From: Streptomyces lushanensis
Lineage (GTDB): Bacteria > Actinomycetota > Actinomycetes > Streptomycetales > Streptomycetaceae
Assembly (NCBI RefSeq): GCF_001700515.1
Contig: NZ_MAUD01000069.1
Coordinates: 1 to 50,547 of the forward strand
Reading direction: 5' to 3'
DNA length: 50,547 nucleotides
The translations under genes and the position numbers were made by a program. This document shows, one piece after another, positions 25,954 to 33,884 of the stretch. The notes under the pieces are model-generated. The model searched no databases. It was given only the letters and a program-made list of their open reading frames with translations, and was not told where the DNA came from. The stretch's first letter is position 1. The number at the start of each line of letters is the position of its first letter.

Positions 25954-26912
25954 TACTTCAGTGCGCCCGCCGTCAGACCGGCCACCACCTGGCGCTGGAA
26001 GACGATGTACGCGGCGAGCACCGGCAGCATCGCCATCACCAGACCGGCGAAGAGACCCGACCAGTCACCCTTGTATCCCTGGCTGACCGCGAGCTGCACC
26101 AGCCCCTGGGAGAGCACTTTGTTCTCCGGGTCGGTGTTGAGCACCGTGGGCAGCAGGTACTGGTTCCACTGCCCCAGGAAGTTGAAGATCCCGACGCTGA
26201 TCAGACCGGGCTTGGCCATGGGCAGCATCACCTGGAAGAACGTCCGGGTGTGCGAGGCACCGTCGATGATCGCCGCCTCCGCCACCGAGGTCGGCAGCGT
26301 CCTGAAGAACGAGACGAGGAAGAAGACCGTGAACGGCAGCGAGTACGCGATGTAGACGAGGATCAGACCGTGGACGGTGTTCAGCAGGCCAAGATTGTTC
26401 ATCACGTAGAACAGCGGAACCAGCGCGAGAATGACCGGGAAGCTCATCCCGCCGATGAACAGGTAGTAGATGAAGCGGTTGCCCGGGAACTCGAAGCGCG
26501 CCAGTACGTACGCGGCCATCGAGCCGAGCAGCAGGGTGCCGGCGAGTGAACCGGCCACCACCAGCACGGTGTTGAGGAAGTAGTCGCTCATGTGCGCCTG
26601 GGTCCAGGCGCGCGACCAGTTCTCGAAGTGCAGCGAGTCGGGCAGCGACCACGGCCGGGTGAAGATGGACCTGTCGTCCTTGAAGGACGTCATGACCGCC
26701 CACAGCAGCGGCATCACGACCAGGACGGCCCAGATGACGAGCACACCGTGCGAGAACACGTTGAGGACGCCGCCGCTCCGCGACTCCCCGGCGGCCGGCG
26801 GAGCCGTCCTGCGCACGGCGGGCCGCACCGTGACCGTACCGGCCGGAGGCGTGTCCTGAGGGCCGGCCGGGCCCGGGGCATCGGCCGGAGGAGGGGTGTC
26901 GGTGGTCTTCAT
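25953..26912 (-). CDS. ngcG: sugar ABC transporter permease, NgcG/MalG type
   Basis: The 319-aa membrane protein has a Pro/Ala-rich cytosolic N-terminus of about 45 residues and six hydrophobic segments. The EAA loop, which docks the ATPase, reads EAAIIDGASHTRTFFQVMLPMAKPGLI. This is the MalG half of a carbohydrate importer. The ATG at 26912 shares one base with the ngcF stop (TGATG), so the pair is coupled. No ATPase gene lies nearby; in Streptomyces such systems are driven by the shared ATPase MsiK, encoded elsewhere. Chitobiose/GlcNAc uptake is inferred from ngcE. Confidence 0.88.
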   Translation of the reverse strand: MKTTDTPPPADAPGPAGPQDTPPAGTVTVRPAVRRTAPPAAGESRSGGVLNVFSHGVLVIWAVLVVMPLLWAVMTSFKDDRSIFTRPWSLPDSLHFENWSRAWTQAHMSDYFLNTVLVVAGSLAGTLLLGSMAAYVLARFEFPGNRFIYYLFIGGMSFPVILALVPLFYVMNNLGLLNTVHGLILVYIAYSLPFTVFFLVSFFRTLPTSVAEAAIIDGASHTRTFFQVMLPMAKPGLISVGIFNFLGQWNQYLLPTVLNTDPENKVLSQGLVQLAVSQGYKGDWSGLFAGLVMAMLPVLAAYIVFQRQVVAGLTAGALK

Positions 26913-27835
26913 CAGTACTCCAGCCGCTCACGTCGGCCCAGCCGCATCACGATGGCGGAGAAGGCCAGCGTGACGACGAGAAGGGCGACACCGATCGTGG
27001 TCGCATAGGCCGCCTGACCGTCACGGAACGCCTTCTGGTAGACGAGCAGGGTCAGTACGTTGGTGGAATCGGCGGGCCCGCCGGGTCCCACGGTCATGAT
27101 CTGGACGACGGCGAAGGACTCCGCGCCGAGGGCGAGGATGCCCATGTAGACCCACCCCGACTGCACCGTGTCCCACAGCAGCGGCAGGGTGATGCGGAAG
27201 AAGGTGGTGAAGCGGTTCGCGCCGTCGAGCAGCGCCGCCTCGTAGAAGTCCTTGGGGATGGAGGCCATGCCCGCGGAGAACAGGACCACGAAGAAGCCGG
27301 TGGTGGACCAGACCAGGACGGCCATCACGCACCACAGCGCGAGATTCGGGTCGCCCAGCCACTCCGGCCGCACGCTGTCCAGACCGACCGCGCCGAGCGC
27401 CGAGTTGATGGCGCCGCTGTTCGGGTTGTACGCGAACTGGAAGAGCAGCGCGACAATCGCGATCGAGAGCACCTGCGGAAAGAAATACACGATCTTGTAG
27501 AAGCCGGATCCGCGCACACCCGAAATCGCGGATCCCTTACGGTGGCGCCCTCCGACATTCAGCATGAACGCGAAGAACAGCGCCAGCCCCAGCACCACCA
27601 CGGGCAGCAGGAGCGCGAAGGTCAGACTGTGCTGGAGAGAACTCCAGAAGGTGTCGTCGTCGAGCATCCGGGTGTAGTTGTCGAAGCCGACCATCGCGAA
27701 GTCCGGGCTGAGCCCGGTCCAGTCCGTGAACGAATAGTAGATGGACTGGACGAACGGCCATACGACGAAAAGTCCGTACAGCGTCAGGGGGACAATCAAA
27801 AACCCCACGATGAACCGGTACTTGCCGTGTTGCAT
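26912..27835 (-). CDS. ngcF: sugar ABC transporter permease, NgcF/MalF type
   Basis: The 307-aa MalF-type permease starts with a very short cytosolic end and the first membrane helix (YRFIVGFLIVPLTLYGLFVVWPFVQSIYYSFTDW), a typical opening of this family. Six hydrophobic segments are visible. The ATPase-docking EAA loop reads EAALLDGANRFTTFFRITLPLLWDTV. It pairs with NgcG to form the channel. The gene starts 124 bp after ngcE, with a strong hairpin in that gap, and overlaps ngcG by one base. Confidence 0.88.
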   Translation of the reverse strand: MQHGKYRFIVGFLIVPLTLYGLFVVWPFVQSIYYSFTDWTGLSPDFAMVGFDNYTRMLDDDTFWSSLQHSLTFALLLPVVVLGLALFFAFMLNVGGRHRKGSAISGVRGSGFYKIVYFFPQVLSIAIVALLFQFAYNPNSGAINSALGAVGLDSVRPEWLGDPNLALWCVMAVLVWSTTGFFVVLFSAGMASIPKDFYEAALLDGANRFTTFFRITLPLLWDTVQSGWVYMGILALGAESFAVVQIMTVGPGGPADSTNVLTLLVYQKAFRDGQAAYATTIGVALLVVTLAFSAIVMRLGRRERLEY

Positions 27836-27920
27836 GTCTCCCGACCCCGAATCCCGGCGGGTGCCGCCGTGCTGCCTTGGGGAGCCCGTCGGACTCCGTG
27901 CGCGCGGCCGACGGGCCGGA

Positions 27921-27947
27921 GCCGGAAGCCCCGGCGGGGCTTCCGGC
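27921..27947 (-). terminator. intercistronic hairpin between ngcE and ngcF
   Basis: A 12-bp perfect stem (GCCGGAAGCCCC) with a GGC loop begins 13 bp after ngcE. Like the one after xylF, it should limit read-through from the binding-protein gene to the permeases. Confidence 0.7.
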
Positions 27948-27959
27948 CGCTTTCCGCTC

Positions 27960-29405
27960 CTACTGGTGCTTGTAGTGCTTGATGGAGTCGTCCTTGGCCG
28001 CCGCGTCGGCGAACTCCTGGGCCTTGTTCATGGCCTCGGCCGGAGTCATGCGCCCGGCCATCATCTCGCCGAGCACGCCCACGCCGATCTTCTCCTTCTG
28101 GAGGGCGGCGTACCAGTCCTGCATCCGCGGGTTCAGGACGTTGTCGCCCGCCTTGGCGAGGGCGTCGACACCGGACTGGAGCGCGGTGGACAGGGTGAGA
28201 CCGTCGGTGCCGCCGTTGAAGGAGGTCAGCGACTTCACCTTGGTGGTGAAGTTCTTCGAGGACGCCTCGCTCAGCATGATGCGGAGCTGCTCCATGCCGC
28301 CGTCGGGGTTCTTGGCCTTCGTCGGCACGATGAACGGCTCGCCGCCGGAGGCCCAGATGGTGCCGAACGGCAGCTTGTCCGAGCTGTCCAGACCGGACGG
28401 CGCGGCCACCTTCATCTGGAAGTCCTTCGGCGTGGTCTTGGCCGCCTCGTTCTCCACCCAGGAGCCGTTCGGGATGAACAGCGCCTTGCCCTCGGTCCAC
28501 GCGGTCTGCGACTGGATGTGGTCGAGGCCGGGCGTGCCCTGGAGGATGTAGCCCTTCTTGAACAGCTCGAAGTACGCCTCGAAGGCGGCCTTGACGGCCG
28601 GGTGCTTCCAGGCGTTGGGCTCCAGGTTGTCGATCGCGTCGAGGACCTCACGGCCGCCGATCTTCCCGATGAACGGGTAGAGCGAGAACGGGAGGTAGTA
28701 CGGGTACTTGCCGGCGTACGTCCAGCCCGCGATGTCCTTCTTCTTGGCCTTCGCGCAGAGGGCCAGCATCGCGTCCCAGTCCTCGGGGTACTCCGCGTCG
28801 AGCCTGTCCAGCGCGGTCTGCGAGTACCAGACGCCGTACACCGTGTAGGCGTAGTACAGGATCCAGACCGGGTCGCCGTCGAACTGGCCCATCTCGACGA
28901 CACCGGGCCGCAGCGTGTCGCGGACCTTCTTGGCCGGGTCGTCGTAGGACGGCGCGTCCAGCAGCGGCGTGAGGTCGGCGAGCTGCTTCTTGCCGACGAG
29001 AACACCCATGTCCATCTGCTCGGCACCCGAGTTGTCGATCAGGTCGGGCGGGGTGCCGCCGTTGAAGCGCGGCTGGAGCTCGGACTGGATCTTCTGGGTC
29101 GGGGTGAACTTCACCTCCGCCTTCGGGAAGGCCTTCTTGTACTGCTCCACGGCGTCCGTGGCGTACTCGGTGCCGAAACCGCCGTCGAACAGGACGAAGT
29201 CGAGCGACGCGGTCTCGTTCACTCCGAGCGGGTTCTTCTCGGACGTCGTGCCCTTCTCGACCTTGTTGTCGGTCCCGCTGTCGCTGCTCGCGCAGGACGC
29301 CAGGAAGCTCATCGTCGGGACGGTGATCAGACCGATCGCGGCGGACCGCTTGATCACATCACGACGGCCGAGGCCCCCGTTGTGCTGAGCGGAGGTGGAT
29401 CCCAT
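27960..29405 (-). CDS. ngcE: chito-oligosaccharide/GlcNAc-type sugar-binding lipoprotein
   Basis: The 481-aa precursor has a twin-arginine motif followed by a lipobox (GLGRRDVIKRSAAIGL, then FLASCAS), so it is probably exported folded by Tat and lipid-anchored. The mature part is a family 1 extracellular solute-binding protein resembling NgcE of Streptomyces, which binds N-acetylglucosamine and chitobiose. S. coelicolor NgcE mainly serves N,N'-diacetylchitobiose. That exact ligand is inferred. I chose the ATG at 29405 because the Tat motif then lies at residue 14; the longer frame adds 30 residues of leader. The leader RNA can form a hairpin over the ribosome site. Confidence 0.87.
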   Translation of the reverse strand: MGSTSAQHNGGLGRRDVIKRSAAIGLITVPTMSFLASCASSDSGTDNKVEKGTTSEKNPLGVNETASLDFVLFDGGFGTEYATDAVEQYKKAFPKAEVKFTPTQKIQSELQPRFNGGTPPDLIDNSGAEQMDMGVLVGKKQLADLTPLLDAPSYDDPAKKVRDTLRPGVVEMGQFDGDPVWILYYAYTVYGVWYSQTALDRLDAEYPEDWDAMLALCAKAKKKDIAGWTYAGKYPYYLPFSLYPFIGKIGGREVLDAIDNLEPNAWKHPAVKAAFEAYFELFKKGYILQGTPGLDHIQSQTAWTEGKALFIPNGSWVENEAAKTTPKDFQMKVAAPSGLDSSDKLPFGTIWASGGEPFIVPTKAKNPDGGMEQLRIMLSEASSKNFTTKVKSLTSFNGGTDGLTLSTALQSGVDALAKAGDNVLNPRMQDWYAALQKEKIGVGVLGEMMAGRMTPAEAMNKAQEFADAAAKDDSIKHYKHQ

Positions 29406-29418
29406 GCTCAAGTCCTCG

Positions 29419-29476
29419 CCTTCTCCAGGACTCAGGCGGTGTACCGGTCGCCCGTGCTTCTCGCCTGAGGAGAAGG
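29419..29476 (-). promoter_or_regulatory. ngcE leader hairpin covering the ribosome site
   Basis: Left arm CCTTCTCC plus CTCAGGCG (29419-29426 and 29431-29438) pairs with CGCCTGAG and GGAGAAGG (29462-29476) with a small AGGA bulge and a 23-base loop. In the ngcE transcript it would occlude GGAGAAGG just upstream of the start codon. It may regulate translation, possibly by temperature or ligand; no such case is known to me. Confidence 0.4.
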
Positions 29477-29843
29477 GCCCCGCCACCGCGGTCAAATGAA
29501 GCTGGGTCGTGCAGATAAAGCCGGGTTGTACGGGAATGTCGTTCTTCGTCGTCCGGATCGAATCGCGGGAGTACGGGCCTCGGCCGGGCGGCCGGGAGCG
29601 GACAGAGCCCTCCCCATGTCCCTCCGTCCTCCTACGTGTTGTCCGCCACTGCGGGAAACTCCAGGGGCGGACGCCGACAGGTATAGTCCACTTCCCGTCG
29701 GCGGAGCAAGATCGAAAGCAGGTTTGGGCGGCAGTCTTTCCCTAGTTGAGACCTCGCGGATATCCGAGGCGGTTGTGTACTCATTCGACCACCTCCGCCC
29801 GATCGGAATGGCCGATTCCAAATGTTCCACCCCCGCAACACCC

Positions 29844-29874
29844 TTGACACCACTCTGCACTTGGCTCCTACTGG
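29844..29874 (+). promoter_or_regulatory. possible GH92 promoter
   Basis: TTGACA is followed by candidate -10 elements within CCTACTGG at a spacing of 17-19 bases. It lies 18 bp upstream of the palindromic operator. The -10 match is weak. Confidence 0.35.
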
Positions 29875-29891
29875 ACCCTGCGCTCTCGTTT

Positions 29892-29903
29892 GACAACGTT
29901 GTC
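29892..29903. promoter_or_regulatory. LacI-type palindromic operator before GH92
   Basis: GACAACGTTGTC is a perfect 12-bp palindrome with the central CG typical of LacI-family operators. It lies 30 bp before the GH92 start, between the promoter-like sequence and the ribosome site, a natural place for a repressor. No LacI gene is in this window. Confidence 0.55.
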
Positions 29904-29933
29904 CGACTTGGTACGCAGGAGGAAAGACTCGGT

Positions 29934-32900
29934 ATGGAGCAGAGAACCGGACCCCGGCGCAGACAATGGCACGCGGCCGCCCTGGTGGCGACCGCCGCGC
30001 TGCTCGTCGTAACGGCACAGTCCGCCGCCGTGGCACAACCCGCGCAACCCGAGCCGGCGGAAAAGGAATTCAACTCGTCCTTCGAGGCGGACGAAAAACA
30101 GCCGGACTGGCGCAATACCGTCGAAGTGGGCCCCGGTGGCGAGAAGCGGTCATCCGGTGTCGACGGGGGCTTCACCAGTGGAATCCCGGGCAATGTCACC
30201 GACCGGGTGGTGGAGCTCCGTGCCAGCGGCGAGAACACCGGCGCCGGTGAGACCAAGGAGAACCTGGTCGATGTCCAGTCGGCCACCAAGTGGCTGGCGT
30301 TCACCAGGACCGCCTGGGTCGAGTTCGACCTCGACGAGCCGGTCAAGGTCCTCACCTATGCCCTGACCTCGGCCAACGACCACGCCGAGCGCGATCCCAG
30401 GGACTGGACGCTCCAGGGCTCCACGGACGGCAAGGAGTGGCGAGACCTGGACACGCGGAAGGGTGAGACCTTCGGCGAGCGCTTCCGGACCAAGTCGTAC
30501 GACGTCGCCAACACCACCGCGTACCGGCACTACCGGCTCGACATCACGGCCAACAACGGTGGCTCCGACGCCACTCAGCTCGCCGATGTCCAGTTCTCCG
30601 ACGGCGATACGAGCACGCCGCCGCCCCAGGACATGCGCACCCAGGTCGACCGGGGCCCGTCCGGCTCACCCACGGCCAAGGCCGCCGCCGGGTTCACCGG
30701 GACGCGGGCGCTGAAGTACGCGGGGACGCACCAGCCGGACGGGCGGGCGTACTCGTACAACAAGATCTTCGATGTCGACACGGCCGTGGAGCGCGACACC
30801 GCGCTCTCCTACCGGATCTATCCGTCCCTTCCGGAGACGGACCTCAACTATCCGGCCACCAACGTCTCCGTCGATCTCGCCTTCACCGACGGCACCTATC
30901 TGAGTGATCTCAAGGCCGTCGACGCGCACGGCGGACTGCTCACCCCGCAGGGCCAGGGCGCCGCCAAGCGGCTCTACGTCAACCAGTGGAACCAGGTCGA
31001 CGCGAGCATCGGCTCGGTCGCGGCGGGCAGGACCGTCGACCGGATCCTGGTGGCGTACGACTCCCCCAAGGGCCCCGGGGCCTTCCAGGGCTGGATCGAC
31101 GACATCACCCTGGCCCCGAAGGCGCCCGAGGAGCGGCTCAAGCATCTGTCGGACTACGCGTCCACCACGCGTGGCACCAACTCCAGCGGATCCTTCTCGC
31201 GCGGCAACACCTTCCCGGCGACCGCCGTGCCCAACGGCTTCAACTTCTGGACCCCGGTGACCAACGCGGGGTCGAACAGCTGGCTGTACGAGTACAGCCG
31301 CGCCAACAACGCCGACAATCTGCCGACCGTGCAGGCCTTCAGTGCCAGCCATGAGCCGAGTCCCTGGATGGGTGACCGGCAGACGTTCCAGATGATGCCG
31401 TCGGTGGCCCCGGGCACGCCCAGCGCGTCCCGTACGGCGCGCGCGCTGCCGTTCCGGCACGAGAACGAGACCGCGAGGCCGCACTACTACGGCGTGACGT
31501 TCGAGAACGGTCTCAGAACGGAGATGACGCCGACCGATCACGCGGCGATGGTGCGGGTCACCTACCCGGGCGCCGACGCCTCCATGGTCTTCGACAACAT
31601 CTCCAACGCGGGCGGGCTGACGCTCGATCCGGAGACCGGTTCCTTCACCGGCTTCTCGGACGTCAGGAGCGGTCTGTCGACCGGCGCGACACGTCTTTTC
31701 GTATACGGCGTCTTCGACGCGCCCGTCACCGCGGGCGGCAAGCTCTCCGGCGGCGCGGGCCCGGACGTCACCGGCTATCTGCGCTTCGACGCCGGCGAGG
31801 ACCGTACCGTCACCCTGCGGATCGCGACATCGCTGATCAGCGTGGACCAGGCGAAGAAGAACCTCGCCGACGAGATCCCCGAGGGCACCCGCTTCAAGAA
31901 GGTCCAGGACCGGGCCCAGGACGCCTGGGACGACATCCTGGGCAGGGTGGAGGTGGAGGGCGCGGACCACGACCAGCTCACCACGCTCTACTCCAGCCTC
32001 TACCGGCTGTACCTGTATCCCAACTCCGGCTTCGAGAACACCGGTACGACGTCCCGTCCCAGGCAGCAGTACGCGAGCCCGTTCTCGGCGAAGACGGGCC
32101 AGGACACGCCGACGCGGACGGGCGCGAAGATCGTCGACGGCGAGGTGTACGTCAACAACGGCTTCTGGGACACCTACCGGACGACCTGGCCCGCGTACTC
32201 CTTCCTCACGCCCGAGCGCGCGGGCGAGCTGGTGGACGGCTTCGTCCAGCAGTACAAGGACGGCGGCTGGATCTCCCGCTGGTCCTCGCCGGGCTACGCG
32301 GACCTGATGACCGGCACGAGTTCCGACGTGGCCTTCGCCGACGCGTATGTGAAGGGCGTCGACTTCGACGCGGAGGCGGCGTACGAGGCGGCGCTGAAGA
32401 ACGCCACCGTGGTGCCGCCGAGTTCGGGTGTGGGCCGCAAGGGCATGGAGACCTCCCCCTTCCTCGGCTACGCCTCCACGGAGACGCACGAGGGCCTCTC
32501 ATGGTCGCTGGAGGGCTATCTCAACGACTACGGCCTGTCCAAGATGGGCGAGGCGCTCTACGAGAAGACCAAGAAGGCGCGCTACAAGGAGGAGTCGGAG
32601 TACTTCCGCAACCGCGCGCAGGACTACGTCTCCCTCTTCGACACCGAGGCCGGCTTCTTCCAGGGCCGTGACCTCAAGGGCGACTGGCGGGTGGACTCGG
32701 CGACGTACGACCCGAGGGTCTGGGGCTACGACTACACCGAGACGAACGGCTGGGGCTACGCCTTCACGGCGCCGCAGGACTCGCGCGGTCTGGCGAATCT
32801 GTACGGCGGGCGCGCCGGCCTCGGGGAGAAGCTGGACACCTACTTCGCGACGCCCGAGACGGCCGGTCCCGAGTTCGTCGGCTCGTACGGCGGTGTGATC

Positions 32901-33791
32901 CATGAGATGACCGAGGCGCGCGACGTACGGATGGGCATGTACGGCCACTCCAACCAGGTGGCCCACCATGTCACGTACATGTACAACGCGGCCTCGCAGC
33001 CGTGGAAGACGCAGGAGAAGGTCCGCGAGGTGCTGGGCCGGCTCTACGTCGGCAGCGAGATAGGGCAGGGCTACCACGGCGACGAGGACAACGGCGAGCA
33101 GTCGGGCTGGTACCTCTTCTCGGCGCTCGGCTTCTATCCGCTGGTGATGGGCAGCGGTGAGTACGCGATCGGCTCGCCGCTCTTCACCAAGGCCAAGGTC
33201 CATCTGGACAACGGCCGCACGCTGGTGATCAAGGCTCCGGAGAACAGCGACAAGAACATCTATGTCCAGAGCCTCAGGGTCAACGGCAAGCCCTGGAACT
33301 CCACGGCCCTCCCGCACGAGCTGATCGCGGCCGGCGGCACGCTGGACTTCACGATGGGCCCGGAGCCGTCGACGTGGGGCACGGGCGAGGACGCGGCGCC
33401 GGTCTCGATCACCCAGGACGACAAGGCCCCGTCGCCGCGGACGGACGCGCTGCCGGCCTCGGCGGGCCCGCTCTTCGACAACTCCTCCCGTACCGAGGGA
33501 GCGGTCGGGTCGGTGGACCTGCCGGTCGAACCGGCGACCCGCGCGGTCCAGTACACCCTGACGTCGTCCGCGGCCTCGAAGGCCCCGGACGGCTGGACGC
33601 TCCAGGGCTCGGCGGACGACGGCGCGACCTGGCAGACCCTGGACACGCGGTCGGCGCAGTCCTTCACCTGGGACAAGCAGACGAGGGCCTTCACGATCGC
33701 CGAGCCGGGGACGTACGGGAAGTACCGCTTGGTGAGCGACGGTCCCGGCGATGTCCCGCCGACGCTGGCGGAGGTGGAACTGCTGCGGTAG
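29934..33791 (+). CDS. secreted GH92 alpha-mannosidase with flanking discoidin-like domains
   Basis: The 1285-aa protein probably releases terminal mannose from alpha-1,2 (or related) mannosides outside the cell. A signal peptide ends near VAQPAQPEP (residue 40). An F5/8-type C (CBM32-like) domain spans about 85-225 (WVEFDLDEPVKVLTYALTSA). A jelly-roll-like linker follows, and the catalytic region occupies about 390-1150. Its hallmarks are YVNNGFWDTYRTTWPAYS (about 738), HEMTEARDVRMGMYGHSNQ and HGDEDNGEQSGWYLFSALGFYP (about 1047). A second discoidin-like domain closes the protein at about 1175-1285. The ATG at 29934 follows AGGAGG at 11 bases. Bond specificity is inferred from the family. Confidence 0.92.
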   Translation: MEQRTGPRRRQWHAAALVATAALLVVTAQSAAVAQPAQPEPAEKEFNSSFEADEKQPDWRNTVEVGPGGEKRSSGVDGGFTSGIPGNVTDRVVELRASGENTGAGETKENLVDVQSATKWLAFTRTAWVEFDLDEPVKVLTYALTSANDHAERDPRDWTLQGSTDGKEWRDLDTRKGETFGERFRTKSYDVANTTAYRHYRLDITANNGGSDATQLADVQFSDGDTSTPPPQDMRTQVDRGPSGSPTAKAAAGFTGTRALKYAGTHQPDGRAYSYNKIFDVDTAVERDTALSYRIYPSLPETDLNYPATNVSVDLAFTDGTYLSDLKAVDAHGGLLTPQGQGAAKRLYVNQWNQVDASIGSVAAGRTVDRILVAYDSPKGPGAFQGWIDDITLAPKAPEERLKHLSDYASTTRGTNSSGSFSRGNTFPATAVPNGFNFWTPVTNAGSNSWLYEYSRANNADNLPTVQAFSASHEPSPWMGDRQTFQMMPSVAPGTPSASRTARALPFRHENETARPHYYGVTFENGLRTEMTPTDHAAMVRVTYPGADASMVFDNISNAGGLTLDPETGSFTGFSDVRSGLSTGATRLFVYGVFDAPVTAGGKLSGGAGPDVTGYLRFDAGEDRTVTLRIATSLISVDQAKKNLADEIPEGTRFKKVQDRAQDAWDDILGRVEVEGADHDQLTTLYSSLYRLYLYPNSGFENTGTTSRPRQQYASPFSAKTGQDTPTRTGAKIVDGEVYVNNGFWDTYRTTWPAYSFLTPERAGELVDGFVQQYKDGGWISRWSSPGYADLMTGTSSDVAFADAYVKGVDFDAEAAYEAALKNATVVPPSSGVGRKGMETSPFLGYASTETHEGLSWSLEGYLNDYGLSKMGEALYEKTKKARYKEESEYFRNRAQDYVSLFDTEAGFFQGRDLKGDWRVDSATYDPRVWGYDYTETNGWGYAFTAPQDSRGLANLYGGRAGLGEKLDTYFATPETAGPEFVGSYGGVIHEMTEARDVRMGMYGHSNQVAHHVTYMYNAASQPWKTQEKVREVLGRLYVGSEIGQGYHGDEDNGEQSGWYLFSALGFYPLVMGSGEYAIGSPLFTKAKVHLDNGRTLVIKAPENSDKNIYVQSLRVNGKPWNSTALPHELIAAGGTLDFTMGPEPSTWGTGEDAAPVSITQDDKAPSPRTDALPASAGPLFDNSSRTEGAVGSVDLPVEPATRAVQYTLTSSAASKAPDGWTLQGSADDGATWQTLDTRSAQSFTWDKQTRAFTIAEPGTYGKYRLVSDGPGDVPPTLAEVELLR

Positions 33792-33818
33792 CGGGCGCGG
33801 TCGGGGAACGGACGACGG

Positions 33819-33850
33819 AACGGGCCGCCGGCGGGAGCCGGCGGCCCGTT
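33819..33850. terminator. bidirectional terminator between GH92 and the NLR-like gene
   Basis: A 14-bp perfect stem (AACGGGCCGCCGGC) with a GGGA loop lies between convergent genes. Confidence 0.8.
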
Positions 33851-33884
33851 TCCCGTTCCCCGCGCACCGAGCGGGGGCACCGGC

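Larger units (their letters stand above)
29406..29933. other. 528-bp divergent control region between ngcE and the GH92 gene
   Basis: No gene is supported here. The frame upstream of the GH92 start is open to 29496, but it contains no signal peptide there and the ribosome site lies at 29917. The ngcE side holds a long imperfect hairpin (29419-29476). The GH92 side holds a promoter-like TTGACA at 29844 and the palindrome at 29892. No dasR-type (TGGTCTAGACCA) box was found by eye. Confidence 0.6.

Noticed and set aside
29406..29933. DasR-type operator expected near a chitobiose transporter
   Set aside because: No sequence close to TGGTCTAGACCA was found by eye in the region.
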